Source: Leptospira tipperaryensis (GTDB lineage Bacteria; Spirochaetota; Leptospiria; Leptospirales; Leptospiraceae). From it: 64,000 nucleotides of DNA. Shown here piece by piece: positions 30,784-46,391 of this stretch. The notes under the pieces were generated by a model. It made no database searches. It was given only the letters and a program-made list of their open reading frames with translations, and was not told the origin of the DNA. The stretch is from the NCBI RefSeq assembly GCF_001729245.1, contig NZ_CP015217.1:2088001-2152000 (forward strand), read 5' to 3'. Made by a program: the position numbers and the translations under genes. Every line of letters begins with the position of its first letter. Within the stretch, counting starts at the first letter, position 1.

Positions 30784-31356
30784 ATGAAAATAAGAAATAT
30801 CCGGAAAGGATTCACCCTGATCGAGTTGATCGTGGTGATCGCGATCCTCGCGGGGTTAATTAGTATTCTTGCAACTACCGCCGCGAATTTCATCGTTCCC
30901 TCTAGTTCGGACGCGGCACAAACTCTCAAACAAGCGGCTGAATTTTGTTATCGCAAATCGATTCTTACAAATACGACCATGGTTTTGGAATTGGATATTG
31001 AAAACGATACTTACACCGTAAAAAAACTCGTCCGAGACGAAAGTGGAATCAAAGAAGTGTTGGTCTTCAAACCTCAAAAACTTCCGTACAATTCCGAAAT
31101 CATAGATATCACCGACATTCGAGGTTTTCGATATACAAAGGGAATCGTCAAGGTTCCTTTTACTTACCTAGGCATCGCCGCGGATTACAGCATTCACTTG
31201 GGAAACGATCCGTCCATTTATCGAACCTTGATCATCTATCGTTACGGAGGAAAGGTTACCGTTCTGGAAGGGGAACAATTTCACACTTCTTCCAACCTCT
31301 CAAACGATAAGAATTGGAAAGAACAACAGGATGAAAACGAACAACAGCAGCCTTAA
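30784..31356 (+). CDS. gspH: Minor pseudopilin, GspH-like
   Basis: A 190-residue prepilin-like protein. A short basic leader ends at Gly10 before FTLIELIVVIAIL, with Glu at mature position 5. The C-terminal half is a GspH-like beta-rich domain with little sequence conservation. Position G-H-I-J-K in the operon supports the assignment. The 3' end overlaps gspI by 26 bases. Confidence 0.8.
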   Translation: MKIRNIRKGFTLIELIVVIAILAGLISILATTAANFIVPSSSDAAQTLKQAAEFCYRKSILTNTTMVLELDIENDTYTVKKLVRDESGIKEVLVFKPQKLPYNSEIIDITDIRGFRYTKGIVKVPFTYLGIAADYSIHLGNDPSIYRTLIIYRYGGKVTVLEGEQFHTSSNLSNDKNWKEQQDENEQQQP

Positions 31357-31870
31357 ATTCTTCTCCAAATGGAAACATTCTTTTCGAAAGGGTTTCAACC
31401 TGATCGAGGTTTCCATCGCGCTCGCGTTAGCCGGAATCGCGATGACGTATACGTATATGGTCATTTCCAACGGGATCAGACAACAAAGACTCGCGGCTGT
31501 CATGTCAAACGCGGTTCATCTTGCAAAGATCAAGATGGCTCAGATCGATTCCGTTTCGGTTCTTCAATCCGACAACACTACCGGAGAAATTCCGGGTTAT
31601 CCAGGTTATAGTTTTAAAACACAGATCGGGGAAGAAGATATGGATCTTCTCAAACTCGCGGGTAAGGAAGGTAAAAAACCGGAAGACCTGTTGGGTGGAA
31701 GAGATTCGGAGATGAACAAACTGATTATGCGAAGATCCGGTCAGGCGAATCAAGGAGCTTCCACAGCAGGGATCATTCGAGTTTTTAGAATTAAGGTTAC
31801 GATCAATTATCCTACTGGAAGCGGAACCGAATCCTATACCGCGGAAACTTTCAAATCGGCACAGTATTAA
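31331..31870 (+). CDS. gspI: Minor pseudopilin, GspI-like
   Basis: A 179-residue prepilin-like protein. A 20-plus-residue leader ends before FNLIEVSIALALAG, the prepilin helix with Glu at mature position 5. LIEVSIALAL is typical of GspI, which initiates the pseudopilus tip with J and K. The start lies inside gspH, 26 bases before its end; no later start keeps the leader. Confidence 0.82.
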   Translation: MKTNNSSLKFFSKWKHSFRKGFNLIEVSIALALAGIAMTYTYMVISNGIRQQRLAAVMSNAVHLAKIKMAQIDSVSVLQSDNTTGEIPGYPGYSFKTQIGEEDMDLLKLAGKEGKKPEDLLGGRDSEMNKLIMRRSGQANQGASTAGIIRVFRIKVTINYPTGSGTESYTAETFKSAQY

Positions 31871-31871
31871 A

Positions 31872-33648
<1,777 letters not shown>

Positions 33649-33653
33649 AAGTA

Positions 33654-35281
<1,628 letters not shown>

Positions 35282-35288
35282 GATCATT

Positions 35289-35813
35289 ATGCTCGAAAAA
35301 TTAGAACCCAGAGAAAGGTTGATCGTACTCGGTGGAATCGGCGCGATTCTACTGCTGATTTTATTCTTAGCCATCCAGAAGATCGTAAGTATTCGCCAAG
35401 GTTTAACCGAAAGGGTTCAAGATTCGAGAACCGCTCCGGTAAAACTGGATAAGATCATTCAGGAATACAATGACTTTCGTTCCCTGGATTCTTCCGGAGG
35501 AGATTCGGACGTTAGCGCGATCTATGCAAAACTCGACGAAATTTTTGTAAGATACGGCTTGAAAGAAAAAATTTCAACGATGAAAGACTCGTATGCGATC
35601 GAAGATAAAAAATACAAACGAACTACGATCGATATCAATTTTAGGTCGGTCACGCTTGACAATGTCTTTCGTTTTGTTTACGACATAGAAAAAAATAAAA
35701 TGATCAATGCGAGAGTGGAATATCTTAACTTTAGAAAACCGTTTCAGGGAAAGGAAGTCTATGACGTAAACCTGAAATTGTCGAGCTATAGTCGAGAAGG
35801 CAACAAACGATGA
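35289..35813 (+). CDS. gspM: GspM-like protein
   Basis: A 174-residue protein with a short cytoplasmic start (LEKLEPRERLIVLGG), one membrane helix (about residues 12-31) and a small periplasmic domain. This is the GspM/PilO-like layout. Sequence conservation is low; the assignment relies on topology and on its place between gspL and gspN. It overlaps gspN by 4 bases. Confidence 0.78.
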   Translation: MLEKLEPRERLIVLGGIGAILLLILFLAIQKIVSIRQGLTERVQDSRTAPVKLDKIIQEYNDFRSLDSSGGDSDVSAIYAKLDEIFVRYGLKEKISTMKDSYAIEDKKYKRTTIDINFRSVTLDNVFRFVYDIEKNKMINARVEYLNFRKPFQGKEVYDVNLKLSSYSREGNKR

Positions 35814-36721
35814 AAAAAGAAGAAGAATTTCAGGAAGAAACCCTCACGCCGGAGGAGGAAGAATTCTTAACTCTGGAACTTCAAGAAGAGGAAGAAGAGG
35901 CTGCGCCTCGATTCACTCTAAAACAAAAACTCTATCTAATCGGAACCGGTGTTTTTTCCTTTTTTCTATTTACGATTCTTCTCTTTCCTCTGGACGAAAT
36001 CATACGTAGTTCTTTGAATACTTCTTCCACAAAAACAGGAACCATCATCAACTTTCGAGATCTGAGCATTTCCATCCTGGGAAACATTACTCTGGATACT
36101 CTGGAAATTACTACACCTTCCAATCTCAAAATCAAATCCGAAGAGACGGTCTTGAAGACTTCTCTGTTCGGACTTATGAAACGTAAGTTCGACGGAAAAT
36201 TCAAACTCATCTCTTTGAAAATCGATACGGAGAACGGACCGTTTGCAAAAATTCCTCGCATCGAAGGTCAGGGGAAAATCGAAAATCTGGACGCCGGAAT
36301 CGCAAGAATGGGCGGTGACCTGGATATAGAAATTCCGGCTGGATCGTCCGCGATGATCATGGAACTTCCGGAAATTCCTCTTCTCGGCGAACTCAAGAAC
36401 ATCACGATAAAGAAATTTTTGGCAAAGATCAATCTTCAAGGCGGGAATCTAATCTTTAAAGATTTTACCTTGGATACTTCGATCGCACGCTTTGATATCA
36501 CGGGAAATATTCGTTTATCTGAAAGTATTCAATTCTCGCAGCTGAATCTTAAGGTCTGTTTAGAATTGGATCGTAACTTTGCTTTAGAAAGACAGGATAT
36601 CGAAGATATGCTTACGGTTTTGAGTAAACAAAGTAACGAAAAGTGTATTCCATTGATGGGAACCATTGGAAAACCGGAAGCAAAGATTCCGGGATTGACC
36701 GGCCCGCCCGCAACTCCGTAA
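35810..36721 (+). CDS. gspN: GspN-like type II secretion protein
   Basis: A 303-residue protein: acidic N-terminal tail of about 40 residues rich in Glu, one membrane helix (about 44-64), then a periplasmic domain with NFRDLSISILGNITLDTLEI and LGELKNITIKKFLAKINLQGG, typical of the GspN family. It ends with a Pro-rich tail. It closes the gsp run; GspN is optional in many systems. Confidence 0.85.
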   Translation: MKKEEEFQEETLTPEEEEFLTLELQEEEEEAAPRFTLKQKLYLIGTGVFSFFLFTILLFPLDEIIRSSLNTSSTKTGTIINFRDLSISILGNITLDTLEITTPSNLKIKSEETVLKTSLFGLMKRKFDGKFKLISLKIDTENGPFAKIPRIEGQGKIENLDAGIARMGGDLDIEIPAGSSAMIMELPEIPLLGELKNITIKKFLAKINLQGGNLIFKDFTLDTSIARFDITGNIRLSESIQFSQLNLKVCLELDRNFALERQDIEDMLTVLSKQSNEKCIPLMGTIGKPEAKIPGLTGPPATP

Positions 36722-36743
36722 GGGAGTTATTTGATAGTATTTG

Positions 36744-36773
36744 AATCCGGATTGAAATGTTAAAAAACGGATT
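36744..36773 (+). terminator. Weak hairpin after the gsp operon
   Basis: AATCCG at 36744-36749 pairs with CGGATT at 36768-36773 and is followed by TTGAAATTTTTA. The 6-bp stem with an 18-base loop is weak; it is the only terminator-like structure I see after gspN. Confidence 0.3.
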
Positions 36774-36820
36774 TTGAAATTTTTACGATTTTTCGTTCTA
36801 TATCCTCCTCTATCGATGTC

Positions 36821-37402
36821 ATGAACAAGCTCGTCCTCAAGAGAATTGTTATTTTTATCCCGTTGTTTTTCTGTTCTTTCTGCGCTTTCCAACCTCATAC
36901 ACCTCCTTCGAAAGAACAGTGGAACGAATTTAGGAAACTTCCGGGAAATCAAAAAAAAATCAAAGCCTTGGAAACATTTCTTCGTGAACACAAAGTCTTG
37001 AATGTAGTTCCCTTGGAACAACTATTGAGGCAGGGCACGGATTGGAGACAAACGAAAAGTCAACCTTTTGCGATTCCTCCCAAAGCTCTGTGGTCAAACA
37101 TCCTACCGACATTGAGGGTGATTCGCGATTTGATAGTTCCCCAGATCGGTCCGGTTACGGTGGTTTATAGCTTTCGAGAAGAAGATTATAACGAAAAAGC
37201 GGGCGGTGCAAAATCGAGTCGGCATCTTCATTTTTCCGCTTTAGATATGATCCCCGATCGCGAAATCGATCACGCCCATTTAAAGAATCGTCTTTTAAAA
37301 CTTTGGGAAAAAAATGGAGCCGAACGAAAGATCGGACTCGGATTGTATTCTCGAAACCGATTTCATATCGACACGAACGGTTTTCGAAAGTGGGAAAAGT
37401 AA
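36821..37402 (+). CDS. Lipoprotein of the M15-like peptidase family
   Basis: A 193-residue protein with signal peptide and lipobox-like CSFC near residue 21. The C-terminal domain has an M15-type zinc motif: SRHLHFSALD gives His135 and Asp142 in an H-x(6)-D arrangement, with Phe where Gly is usual, and FHID gives His182. M15 enzymes cleave D-Ala-containing peptides of peptidoglycan. The metal ligands look complete, so activity is possible. It is transcribed away from gspN by about 100 bases and converges on the TetR gene. Confidence 0.7.
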   Translation: MNKLVLKRIVIFIPLFFCSFCAFQPHTPPSKEQWNEFRKLPGNQKKIKALETFLREHKVLNVVPLEQLLRQGTDWRQTKSQPFAIPPKALWSNILPTLRVIRDLIVPQIGPVTVVYSFREEDYNEKAGGAKSSRHLHFSALDMIPDREIDHAHLKNRLLKLWEKNGAERKIGLGLYSRNRFHIDTNGFRKWEK

Positions 37403-37425
37403 AAATTTCTTCCGATCGATCGAAA

Positions 37426-38004
37426 CTAACGTTTTACGGTCACGCCTGCGATTATCAATTCAACGATCGTATCATAGGGTTCTGAAGAAGATAAACCTCG
37501 GGCTAATAGCAAGCCGCCTTCCAACGCGGCCAAAAGACCAAGTCCGACGGCTTTCGCTTCCTTTGTCTTTAAACCGGCATTTTTTAGAGTGGATTCAATC
37601 GCCTGGCTCCAACGAGTGAAGGCGTTTGCTACCGCTTCTCTTACCACAGGCGGTTGCGAATGACCTTCTATGGCTGTGGCTGCGACGGGGCAACCGACTT
37701 GCCATTTGGAATTTTCTGGAGTCTGCCTAAAAACGGAAGCAATCTTTCGTATGACCTCGGCTACGTTTCTTCCATTTCTACCGGCTCGAATGATACCTGT
37801 TTCGGCAAGAATTGTCGCTTCTTCGATGGCTAAGCAGATCAATTCGTCTTTTCCACCGGGAAAATGATGATAAATCGAACCTCTGGAAGTTTCCGCGACC
37901 GAAACAATTTCCATGAGTCCGGTTGCGGCAACTCCCTTTGCTTGAATCAGCTTACGAGCGGCCGTAATCATTTCTTTTTTCGTTCGGGATATTTTTTCCA
38001 TCAA
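37426..38004 (-). CDS. TetR/AcrR-family transcriptional regulator
   Basis: A 192-residue regulator. The N-terminal HTH shows TRKEMITAARKLI-like helix 1 and the recognition segment SRGSIYHHFPGGKDEL. The C-terminal ligand domain ends with GLLAALEGGLLLAR, like the LmrA/YxaF subgroup. It is divergent from the tautomerase/dehydrogenase genes, with an operator-like palindrome between, and most likely represses them and itself. Confidence 0.9.
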   Translation of the reverse strand: MMEKISRTKKEMITAARKLIQAKGVAATGLMEIVSVAETSRGSIYHHFPGGKDELICLAIEEATILAETGIIRAGRNGRNVAEVIRKIASVFRQTPENSKWQVGCPVAATAIEGHSQPPVVREAVANAFTRWSQAIESTLKNAGLKTKEAKAVGLGLLAALEGGLLLARGLSSSEPYDTIVELIIAGVTVKR

Positions 38005-38172
38005 TTCTTCCTCAAATTAGAATTCCGCAAAGATTTTTGATTCTTAGATCGGAAGCCCAAATATTAGACAGTCCATCATAATTTTAATCGGATTCTCTTT
38101 TTCAATCTCTAAATTATTTTATACCATAGTCAATTTTTCTACATTTTATTGCAATCTCCGTTAAAATTTTTC

Positions 38173-38201
38173 TTGATGATTATGATGATCGTCATAATAT
38201 T
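38173..38201 (+). promoter_or_regulatory. Putative promoter and operator of the tautomerase/ADH genes
   Basis: A -35-like TTGATG (38173-38178) and -10-like AATATT (38196-38201) are 17 bases apart. They enclose the palindrome ATTATGA-TGATCG-TCATAAT (38179-38198) with perfect 7-base arms. Such a site between -35 and -10 fits repression by the divergent TetR protein. Confidence 0.5.
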
Positions 38202-38227
38202 AAATCCTGTAAAAAAGGAGAATTCTT

Positions 38228-38452
38228 ATGCCCTTAGTTCAAATTTTTGTCCCTGCGGGATCCTTGTCGGCGGAGATGAAGAATGATATGATTCAAAAAG
38301 TGACCGACGCAGTCGTAGAAGCGGAAGGAAAACCGGTCGTTCGTCGATACACCTGGGTCCATATTAACGAGGTTCCCGACGGAGGCTGGGGAATGTCCGG
38401 AAAAGTAGTCACGTTAGACGCAATGAAACAATCCACGGAAACTACAAAATAA
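38228..38452 (+). CDS. 4-oxalocrotonate tautomerase-like protein
   Basis: A 74-residue protein of the tautomerase superfamily. Pro2, which becomes the N-terminal catalytic base after Met removal, is present in MPLVQIFVPAG. The fold's second strand contains TWVHINEVPDGGWGM. A strong AAGGAG precedes the start. The substrate is unknown. It sits 24 bases before a zinc alcohol dehydrogenase. Confidence 0.85.
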   Translation: MPLVQIFVPAGSLSAEMKNDMIQKVTDAVVEAEGKPVVRRYTWVHINEVPDGGWGMSGKVVTLDAMKQSTETTK

Positions 38453-38476
38453 AATTCAATCTATGAGGAAAATAGG

Positions 38477-39544
38477 ATGAACCGAGCTCTTACATACTTT
38501 TCACCGGGGAAGTTGGATTGGAGGGAATCGCCCGAACCTACCTTGTTACATCCGGAAGACGCAATCGTCCGTCCTGTTGCCTCGTCCACTTGTGATCTGG
38601 ATATAATGATCATTCAAGGAAAAACACCTTTTAAAGGACCTTTTGAGATTGGACACGAATGTATCGGCGAGATTATCGAAGTCGGAGAAGGTGTTCGAAG
38701 TTTCTATAAGGGTCAGTTAGTCGTTGTTAGCTGGCACCTTTCTTGCGGTCAATGTCATCGATGTCGAAAAGGATTGATGAACACTTGTGCTTCGTATCCT
38801 CAAGGCGCGATGTTCGGTATGTCCGTAGGAGGAAAGTGGGGCGGTTTTTTTTCAGATCTCGTTCGTGTGCCGAATGCGGATGCTACGTTATTCGCCTTAC
38901 CCGCGAGTCTCAATCCTTCTCACGTCGCAAGCCTAAGCGATAATATTCCTTTCGGCTACGAATTGACCGTACCACATCTTCTAAACAACCCCGGAGCCGA
39001 TGTGTTAATTATGGGTGGCACCGGTTCCATTGGACTGTTTGCGGCGGCTTACGCGCGCGCAGCGGGGGCAGGAGCCGTCGACTATGTGGATACAAACAAA
39101 GCAAGATTGGAAATCGCCGAAAAACTCGGAGCCAATCCGATTGAAAGTTTACCAAGACAAAGAATTGGAAAACGTCCCGGCAGATATCCGATTACGGTCG
39201 ATACGAGCGCTTCGCAAGAAGGTCTTTTGTGTGCGATTCGTTCTACGGAACCGGAAGGTTATTGTTCAAGCGTAGGAGGGCATTTCAACGATATAGCATT
39301 CCCTATGTTGGATATGTATGCAAAGGGTTTGCACTTTTATACAGGGCGCGGCTTGGGTAGAATTAATTTTGCAGCGGCTACCGACTTCATTACGAGTGGA
39401 AAAATCAAACCGGAGATCATCGTAACAGAGGAAAGGCCATTCGACGAGGCTCCGACTGTATTGAGTGATCCTTCGATGAAACCGGTATTAGTTCGTCCCA
39501 GCATTCTCACCGATGTATACCGACCTAAAATTGAAGTCCCTTAA
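38477..39544 (+). CDS. Zinc-dependent alcohol dehydrogenase-family protein
   Basis: A 355-residue medium-chain dehydrogenase. Catalytic-zinc ligands are suggested by TCDLD and GHECIGEI. The structural-zinc motif CGQCHRCRKGLMNTC has its four cysteines. The NAD(P)-binding strand reads VLIMGGTGSIGLFAAAYARAAGA. The substrate cannot be read from the sequence. It is co-transcribed with the tautomerase, under probable TetR control. Confidence 0.88.
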   Translation: MNRALTYFSPGKLDWRESPEPTLLHPEDAIVRPVASSTCDLDIMIIQGKTPFKGPFEIGHECIGEIIEVGEGVRSFYKGQLVVVSWHLSCGQCHRCRKGLMNTCASYPQGAMFGMSVGGKWGGFFSDLVRVPNADATLFALPASLNPSHVASLSDNIPFGYELTVPHLLNNPGADVLIMGGTGSIGLFAAAYARAAGAGAVDYVDTNKARLEIAEKLGANPIESLPRQRIGKRPGRYPITVDTSASQEGLLCAIRSTEPEGYCSSVGGHFNDIAFPMLDMYAKGLHFYTGRGLGRINFAAATDFITSGKIKPEIIVTEERPFDEAPTVLSDPSMKPVLVRPSILTDVYRPKIEVP

Positions 39545-39557
39545 TCTTATCAGAAAA

Positions 39558-39600
39558 ATCACTGATACGTTCGAAACCCGGGATCGATCGAATCGGTGAT
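39558..39600 (+). terminator. Hairpin just after the dehydrogenase gene
   Basis: ATCACTGAT at 39558-39566 pairs with ATCGGTGAT at 39592-39600 (9 bp, one G-T), and TCGA segments inside can extend the stem. There is no T run, so termination is uncertain. The rest of the 404-base gap to nrdJ shows no convincing gene. Confidence 0.3.
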
Positions 39601-39852
39601 ATAACTTAAAAAACAAATCGATCCTACCGTCTTTCGTTAGGGACTTCCTTCGCCCGAGACGCATCGAGGCAAACTTTGAATTTTTTCATTCAGAATTGAG
39701 AAGAGCACTAATCTGGAAGGATTCGAATTTTTTTAAAAGAAATCCCAGTTAAATAAAAAGCTGATACAAGATTCGGATTGCGAGGATGCGATTTACATCT
39801 TGAAATCAAAATGCTTTTTGAATTCTTTAAATAAAAACGTCTCCTAAAAAAG

Positions 39853-39886
39853 AAAAGGTCTGAATGAAAATCCATCCAGACCTTTT
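39853..39886. terminator. Bidirectional intrinsic terminator
   Basis: AAAAGGTCTG at 39853-39862 is exactly complementary to CAGACCTTTT at 39877-39886, with a 14-base loop and T runs on both strands. It lies about 65 bases beyond the nrdJ stop and serves nrdJ on the - strand; it may also end read-through from the dehydrogenase gene. Confidence 0.8.
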
Positions 39887-39948
39887 TTTCACCCGATATC
39901 AAATCAATAACCTCGGGATCTTTTATCTTTTCTTTTAGCGACTTTGAA

Positions 39949-43548
<3,600 letters not shown>

Positions 43549-43709
43549 AAATTTGCTCTCAGACTCCGTAAGACTAGTAAGAAGGGATTATGTCACTCTA
43601 AGAAAAAGGAAAAATGATCCAAAGCTTTTTTTCGCTCTCCCTTCTCCGAAGAATTAAAATTTTTCCTACAAAAAGTTGTAAAAACGCGGCCCTATGCGAC
43701 AAATTAAGG

Positions 43710-43740
43710 TTGCGTGCTTACCCCTTTTTGAAAATATAGG
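43710..43740 (+). promoter_or_regulatory. Possible promoter of tRNA-Asn
   Basis: TTGCGT at 43710-43715 and TATAGG at 43735-43740 resemble promoter hexamers with a 19-base spacer; AATATA one step earlier would give 17. The tRNA begins 18 bases after the TATAGG. Confidence 0.4.
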
Positions 43741-43756
43741 CCTAACTACCGAGGAT

Positions 43757-43834
<78 letters not shown>

Positions 43835-44000
43835 CCTTTCTGTCGCCTGGCCAATATCGGCAATTTTTCCCTTCTTTGGTTCTTTTTAGACGAAGTCCCC
43901 TGGATTTCGTTCTTAAAAAACTCCTCTTTTGTATAGTGTTTTTATCAAAAATCCGCCTAGAAGCAAAAATTCTCATTTTAGAATTCAAAAATTCGACCAA

Positions 44001-44052
44001 ACAAAGGGATTTTTTTGAAAGATCCCTTTGTATATTCAATTTTTAGAATATA
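44001..44052. repeat. Two adjacent short hairpins in an otherwise empty stretch
   Basis: The 389-base interval 43835-44223 between tRNA-Asn and the cytochrome gene holds no convincing gene. ACAAAGGGA (44001-44009) pairs with TCCCTTTGT (44023-44031), and TATATTC (44031-44037) pairs with GAATATA (44046-44052). Both stems are perfect and touch each other. The function is unknown; they could end tRNA transcription. Confidence 0.4.
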
Positions 44053-44175
44053 CTTATCAAAAATTTTATAGAGCGATGAGAAAAAATTATGAACAAAAAG
44101 AATCGACTCTGAATTTCCAAAAAAAGAAGAAGTGGAAATTTGAATTTCGAGATCGCGTTAGGCGGAACGGTGATT

Positions 44176-44217
44176 TCCGTAAAATTCGAAAGCACAAAGA
44201 CAATCGAATTTTACGGA
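44176..44217. terminator. Perfect 14-bp hairpin beyond the cytochrome gene
   Basis: Bases 44176-44189 are exactly complementary to 44204-44217, with a 14-base loop. It lies 6 bases outside the cytochrome c stop codon. On the + strand it is followed by GGATTTTTAG; on the - strand by AAATCACC without a T run. Probably a transcription end or mRNA-stabilising stem for one or both sides. Confidence 0.5.
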
Positions 44218-44223
44218 GGATTT

Positions 44224-45150
44224 TTAGATTTCGTTTTTAGTGGGTTTTAAGGATTTTAAGAATTTAAAAATCGCCTTCAATTCCAATTCATCCATATTCG
44301 AATAGGCTTCCCAAGGCATATGGCTGTGTGAGATAAATTTTCCCTGTCTAAAACGAGCCAGAAACTGTTTTTCCGTCCACTTCTTGATTCTTCCTTCCGC
44401 GTGAGGGGTGAGATTGGGCGGTGTCAATGCTTCCTTTGTTGGATCCGGATCTTCCATAGGAGCTCCGCCGGCAAAGGGTTCTCCGATAAATTCTCCAATC
44501 AAATTTCGTTTTGTATGACAGCCGTTGCAATTGGCGACGTTATTCGCAAGATATTCTCCGTAGGCGACGGTTTCGGCGCGCTCGATCGATTTTAAAACTT
44601 CTCCTTTGGGACCGACCGGTTTTACGACAAAAGCCTTTAATATTTTCCCGATCACATTCAGTTCATGCTCTGGAATTTTATTATTTACCGGTTTTAGATT
44701 CCTCACAAAAGACAATATCGCAGATAGATCCTCGTCGCTCGTATTGTGAAAGGGCATAAAATCCAAAAGGACGGTTCCATCGGGGCGGATGCCGTATCGA
44801 AGCGATCTGGCAATCTCTGCATCGGAGAATTTACCGATACCTGTTTCTGGATCCGGAGTGATATTGGGAGCGTAGAAATTTCCGACGGGCAATTCAAATT
44901 TTTTACCGCCGGCAAGAGAACGCTCCGAATCTTTTTCCGAATGAGCCGAATTCGCTGTATGACAATCAGTACAATGAGCGGCTCCAAAAGCAAGACGCTC
45001 TCCTTTGGCGATGATCGCCGGATCGCTGGAAGATTTTACGTCCGGATAGGGCGCTTCATATTTTAAATTTTGTCTGAGAGCGGTTGCAACCACTCCCGTC
45101 AGTAACAACGTCAAAAAAAAGATTCCGGTCCATTTTAAGACTTTTTGCAT
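44224..45150 (-). CDS. Membrane-anchored di-haem cytochrome c
   Basis: A 308-residue protein with an N-terminal membrane anchor (about residues 8-25) and two haem-attachment motifs, CTDCH near residue 59 and CNGCH in the second half. Met ligands are likely in the MPFHNTSDEDL and SHMPWEAYS segments. It resembles the two-domain cytochromes accompanying dehydrogenases, but no dehydrogenase gene is adjacent. It probably carries electrons on the outer face of the inner membrane. Confidence 0.87.
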   Translation of the reverse strand: MQKVLKWTGIFFLTLLLTGVVATALRQNLKYEAPYPDVKSSSDPAIIAKGERLAFGAAHCTDCHTANSAHSEKDSERSLAGGKKFELPVGNFYAPNITPDPETGIGKFSDAEIARSLRYGIRPDGTVLLDFMPFHNTSDEDLSAILSFVRNLKPVNNKIPEHELNVIGKILKAFVVKPVGPKGEVLKSIERAETVAYGEYLANNVANCNGCHTKRNLIGEFIGEPFAGGAPMEDPDPTKEALTPPNLTPHAEGRIKKWTEKQFLARFRQGKFISHSHMPWEAYSNMDELELKAIFKFLKSLKPTKNEI

Positions 45151-45177
45151 ATACCATTCCTCGTTTGTGTCCTAGGT

Positions 45178-45231
45178 TGAATATCGATATCGCAGAAATC
45201 ATTCCGCGATTTGAGTTTGTCGCGATATTCA
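45178..45231 (-). promoter_or_regulatory. Inverted repeat upstream of the cytochrome c gene
   Basis: TGAATATCG (45178-45186) and CGATATTCA (45223-45231) are perfect 9-base inverted arms separated by 36 bases, and CGCGAT-like words recur inside. They lie 28-81 bases upstream of the cytochrome start codon. A regulator site is possible; nothing identifies the regulator. Confidence 0.3.
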
Positions 45232-45408
45232 TTGTCCCAATCCAATAAGACAAAACAACAGGTCTATTTGCGTTCTTTTAGCGTCGTTTCCTGTTTACTC
45301 TCATTTTTTTCGACTCCGATCTATAATTAGATTCTCATTATAAAATTGGCATATTCAGTTCTTTGAAATCCAGTTGGAGATTGAAGGAATCTATCCAAGC
45401 CGACCGTT

Positions 45409-45981
45409 CTAACGGGTTTTATTCAACTTTTGTATACAATATTTTAGGAAAAGACCGAATAGACTTCCGATCAAAATTCCATAACCAGTAAAAACAAAGG
45501 ACAATTTAATGGCGGTGATCACCCCTGTAACCGCGGCTAACGTTTCCGAAACAACGGGCCAGGTATATAGAAAATAAAAGACAATGGAATTTTCGATTAA
45601 GTCAAAAACGATAAATCCGAACGGAACAATATTGATCCAGACGGGCAGTTTTAAATAGATCGCCGCTCTGGAATAAAAAGAACCGATCATAAAACAAACG
45701 GCAAAGGGAAGAAACATATCCAAAACGTCTTGAAAGAAATACAATGTTCTACCGGATTCTCCGTAAAACTGAAATACTTCCGTGATGTCTTTTGCGGTTA
45801 GAAAAGGACGAAAGTCCAGTTTCAAAGGAAGTGTCTGACCCGGCCCGACCGGAATCATCTGTTCCAAAAACTGCATCGATCCTGAAATGAGAATCGAAGC
45901 GAGCGTATAAAAAAATATCTTTTTATTGGAAGAATGTTTAACTACAAAGTCGCTGATAGAAGATAAAAACCTTAGATTCAT
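45409..45981 (-). CDS. Integral membrane protein, function unknown
   Basis: A 190-residue protein with about four membrane segments (around residues 22-40, 90-108, 115-140 and 155-180). No family motif is recognised. A cytoplasmic N-terminus and a short basic C-terminal tail (QKLNKTR) are visible. It is probably transcribed alone; the neighbouring genes do not suggest a role. Confidence 0.7.
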   Translation of the reverse strand: MNLRFLSSISDFVVKHSSNKKIFFYTLASILISGSMQFLEQMIPVGPGQTLPLKLDFRPFLTAKDITEVFQFYGESGRTLYFFQDVLDMFLPFAVCFMIGSFYSRAAIYLKLPVWINIVPFGFIVFDLIENSIVFYFLYTWPVVSETLAAVTGVITAIKLSFVFTGYGILIGSLFGLFLKYCIQKLNKTR

Positions 45982-46093
45982 AATTGTCTCCGTTGATCGT
46001 TGAGATCGGAAACAATCAAGAAAAGGAAATTAATTCTTTCGTCAAGGTTATTATCAAAAGAGTAAAACTTTCGAAAAGAAACGTTAGATACGC

Positions 46094-46390
46094 TTAAAAA
46101 AGATCCTCTTCTTCCGAAGTTTGTGCGGAAGTTTTTGTTTCCGTCGTCGTTTTTGTTTCGCCTCGAAACCCGGTCTTGTTAGTCTTTTTGGATTCGTCTT
46201 TAGTAAGGGCTTCTATCTTTCCTTCCGCCGTATCCAAAATTCCCTGGCATATTTTTTTGAGTTCCATTCCTCGTTCATAGGCTTTGAGAGATTCTTCCAA
46301 GCTGAAGTCCTGTCGTTCCAGTTTTTCCGCGATCTGCTCGAGTTCTAAAAGCGCTTCTTCGAATGAAATTTTTGATTTTGATTCTGCCAT
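46094..46390 (-). CDS. xseB: Exodeoxyribonuclease VII small subunit
   Basis: A 98-residue Xse[37 protein letters not shown] is the family's whole conserved core. It forms a complex with XseA for single-strand DNA degradation. The C-terminal 30 residues are a Thr/Lys-rich extension. It begins 1 base after xseA ends. Confidence 0.95.
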   Translation of the reverse strand: MAESKSKISFEEALLELEQIAEKLERQDFSLEESLKAYERGMELKKICQGILDTAEGKIEALTKDESKKTNKTGFRGETKTTTETKTSAQTSEEEDLF

Positions 46391-46391
46391 C

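Noticed and set aside
39545..39948. A possible gene or pseudogene in the 404-base gap before nrdJ.
   Set aside because: Only short frames without motifs were found; the interval is explained by hairpins and a terminator.
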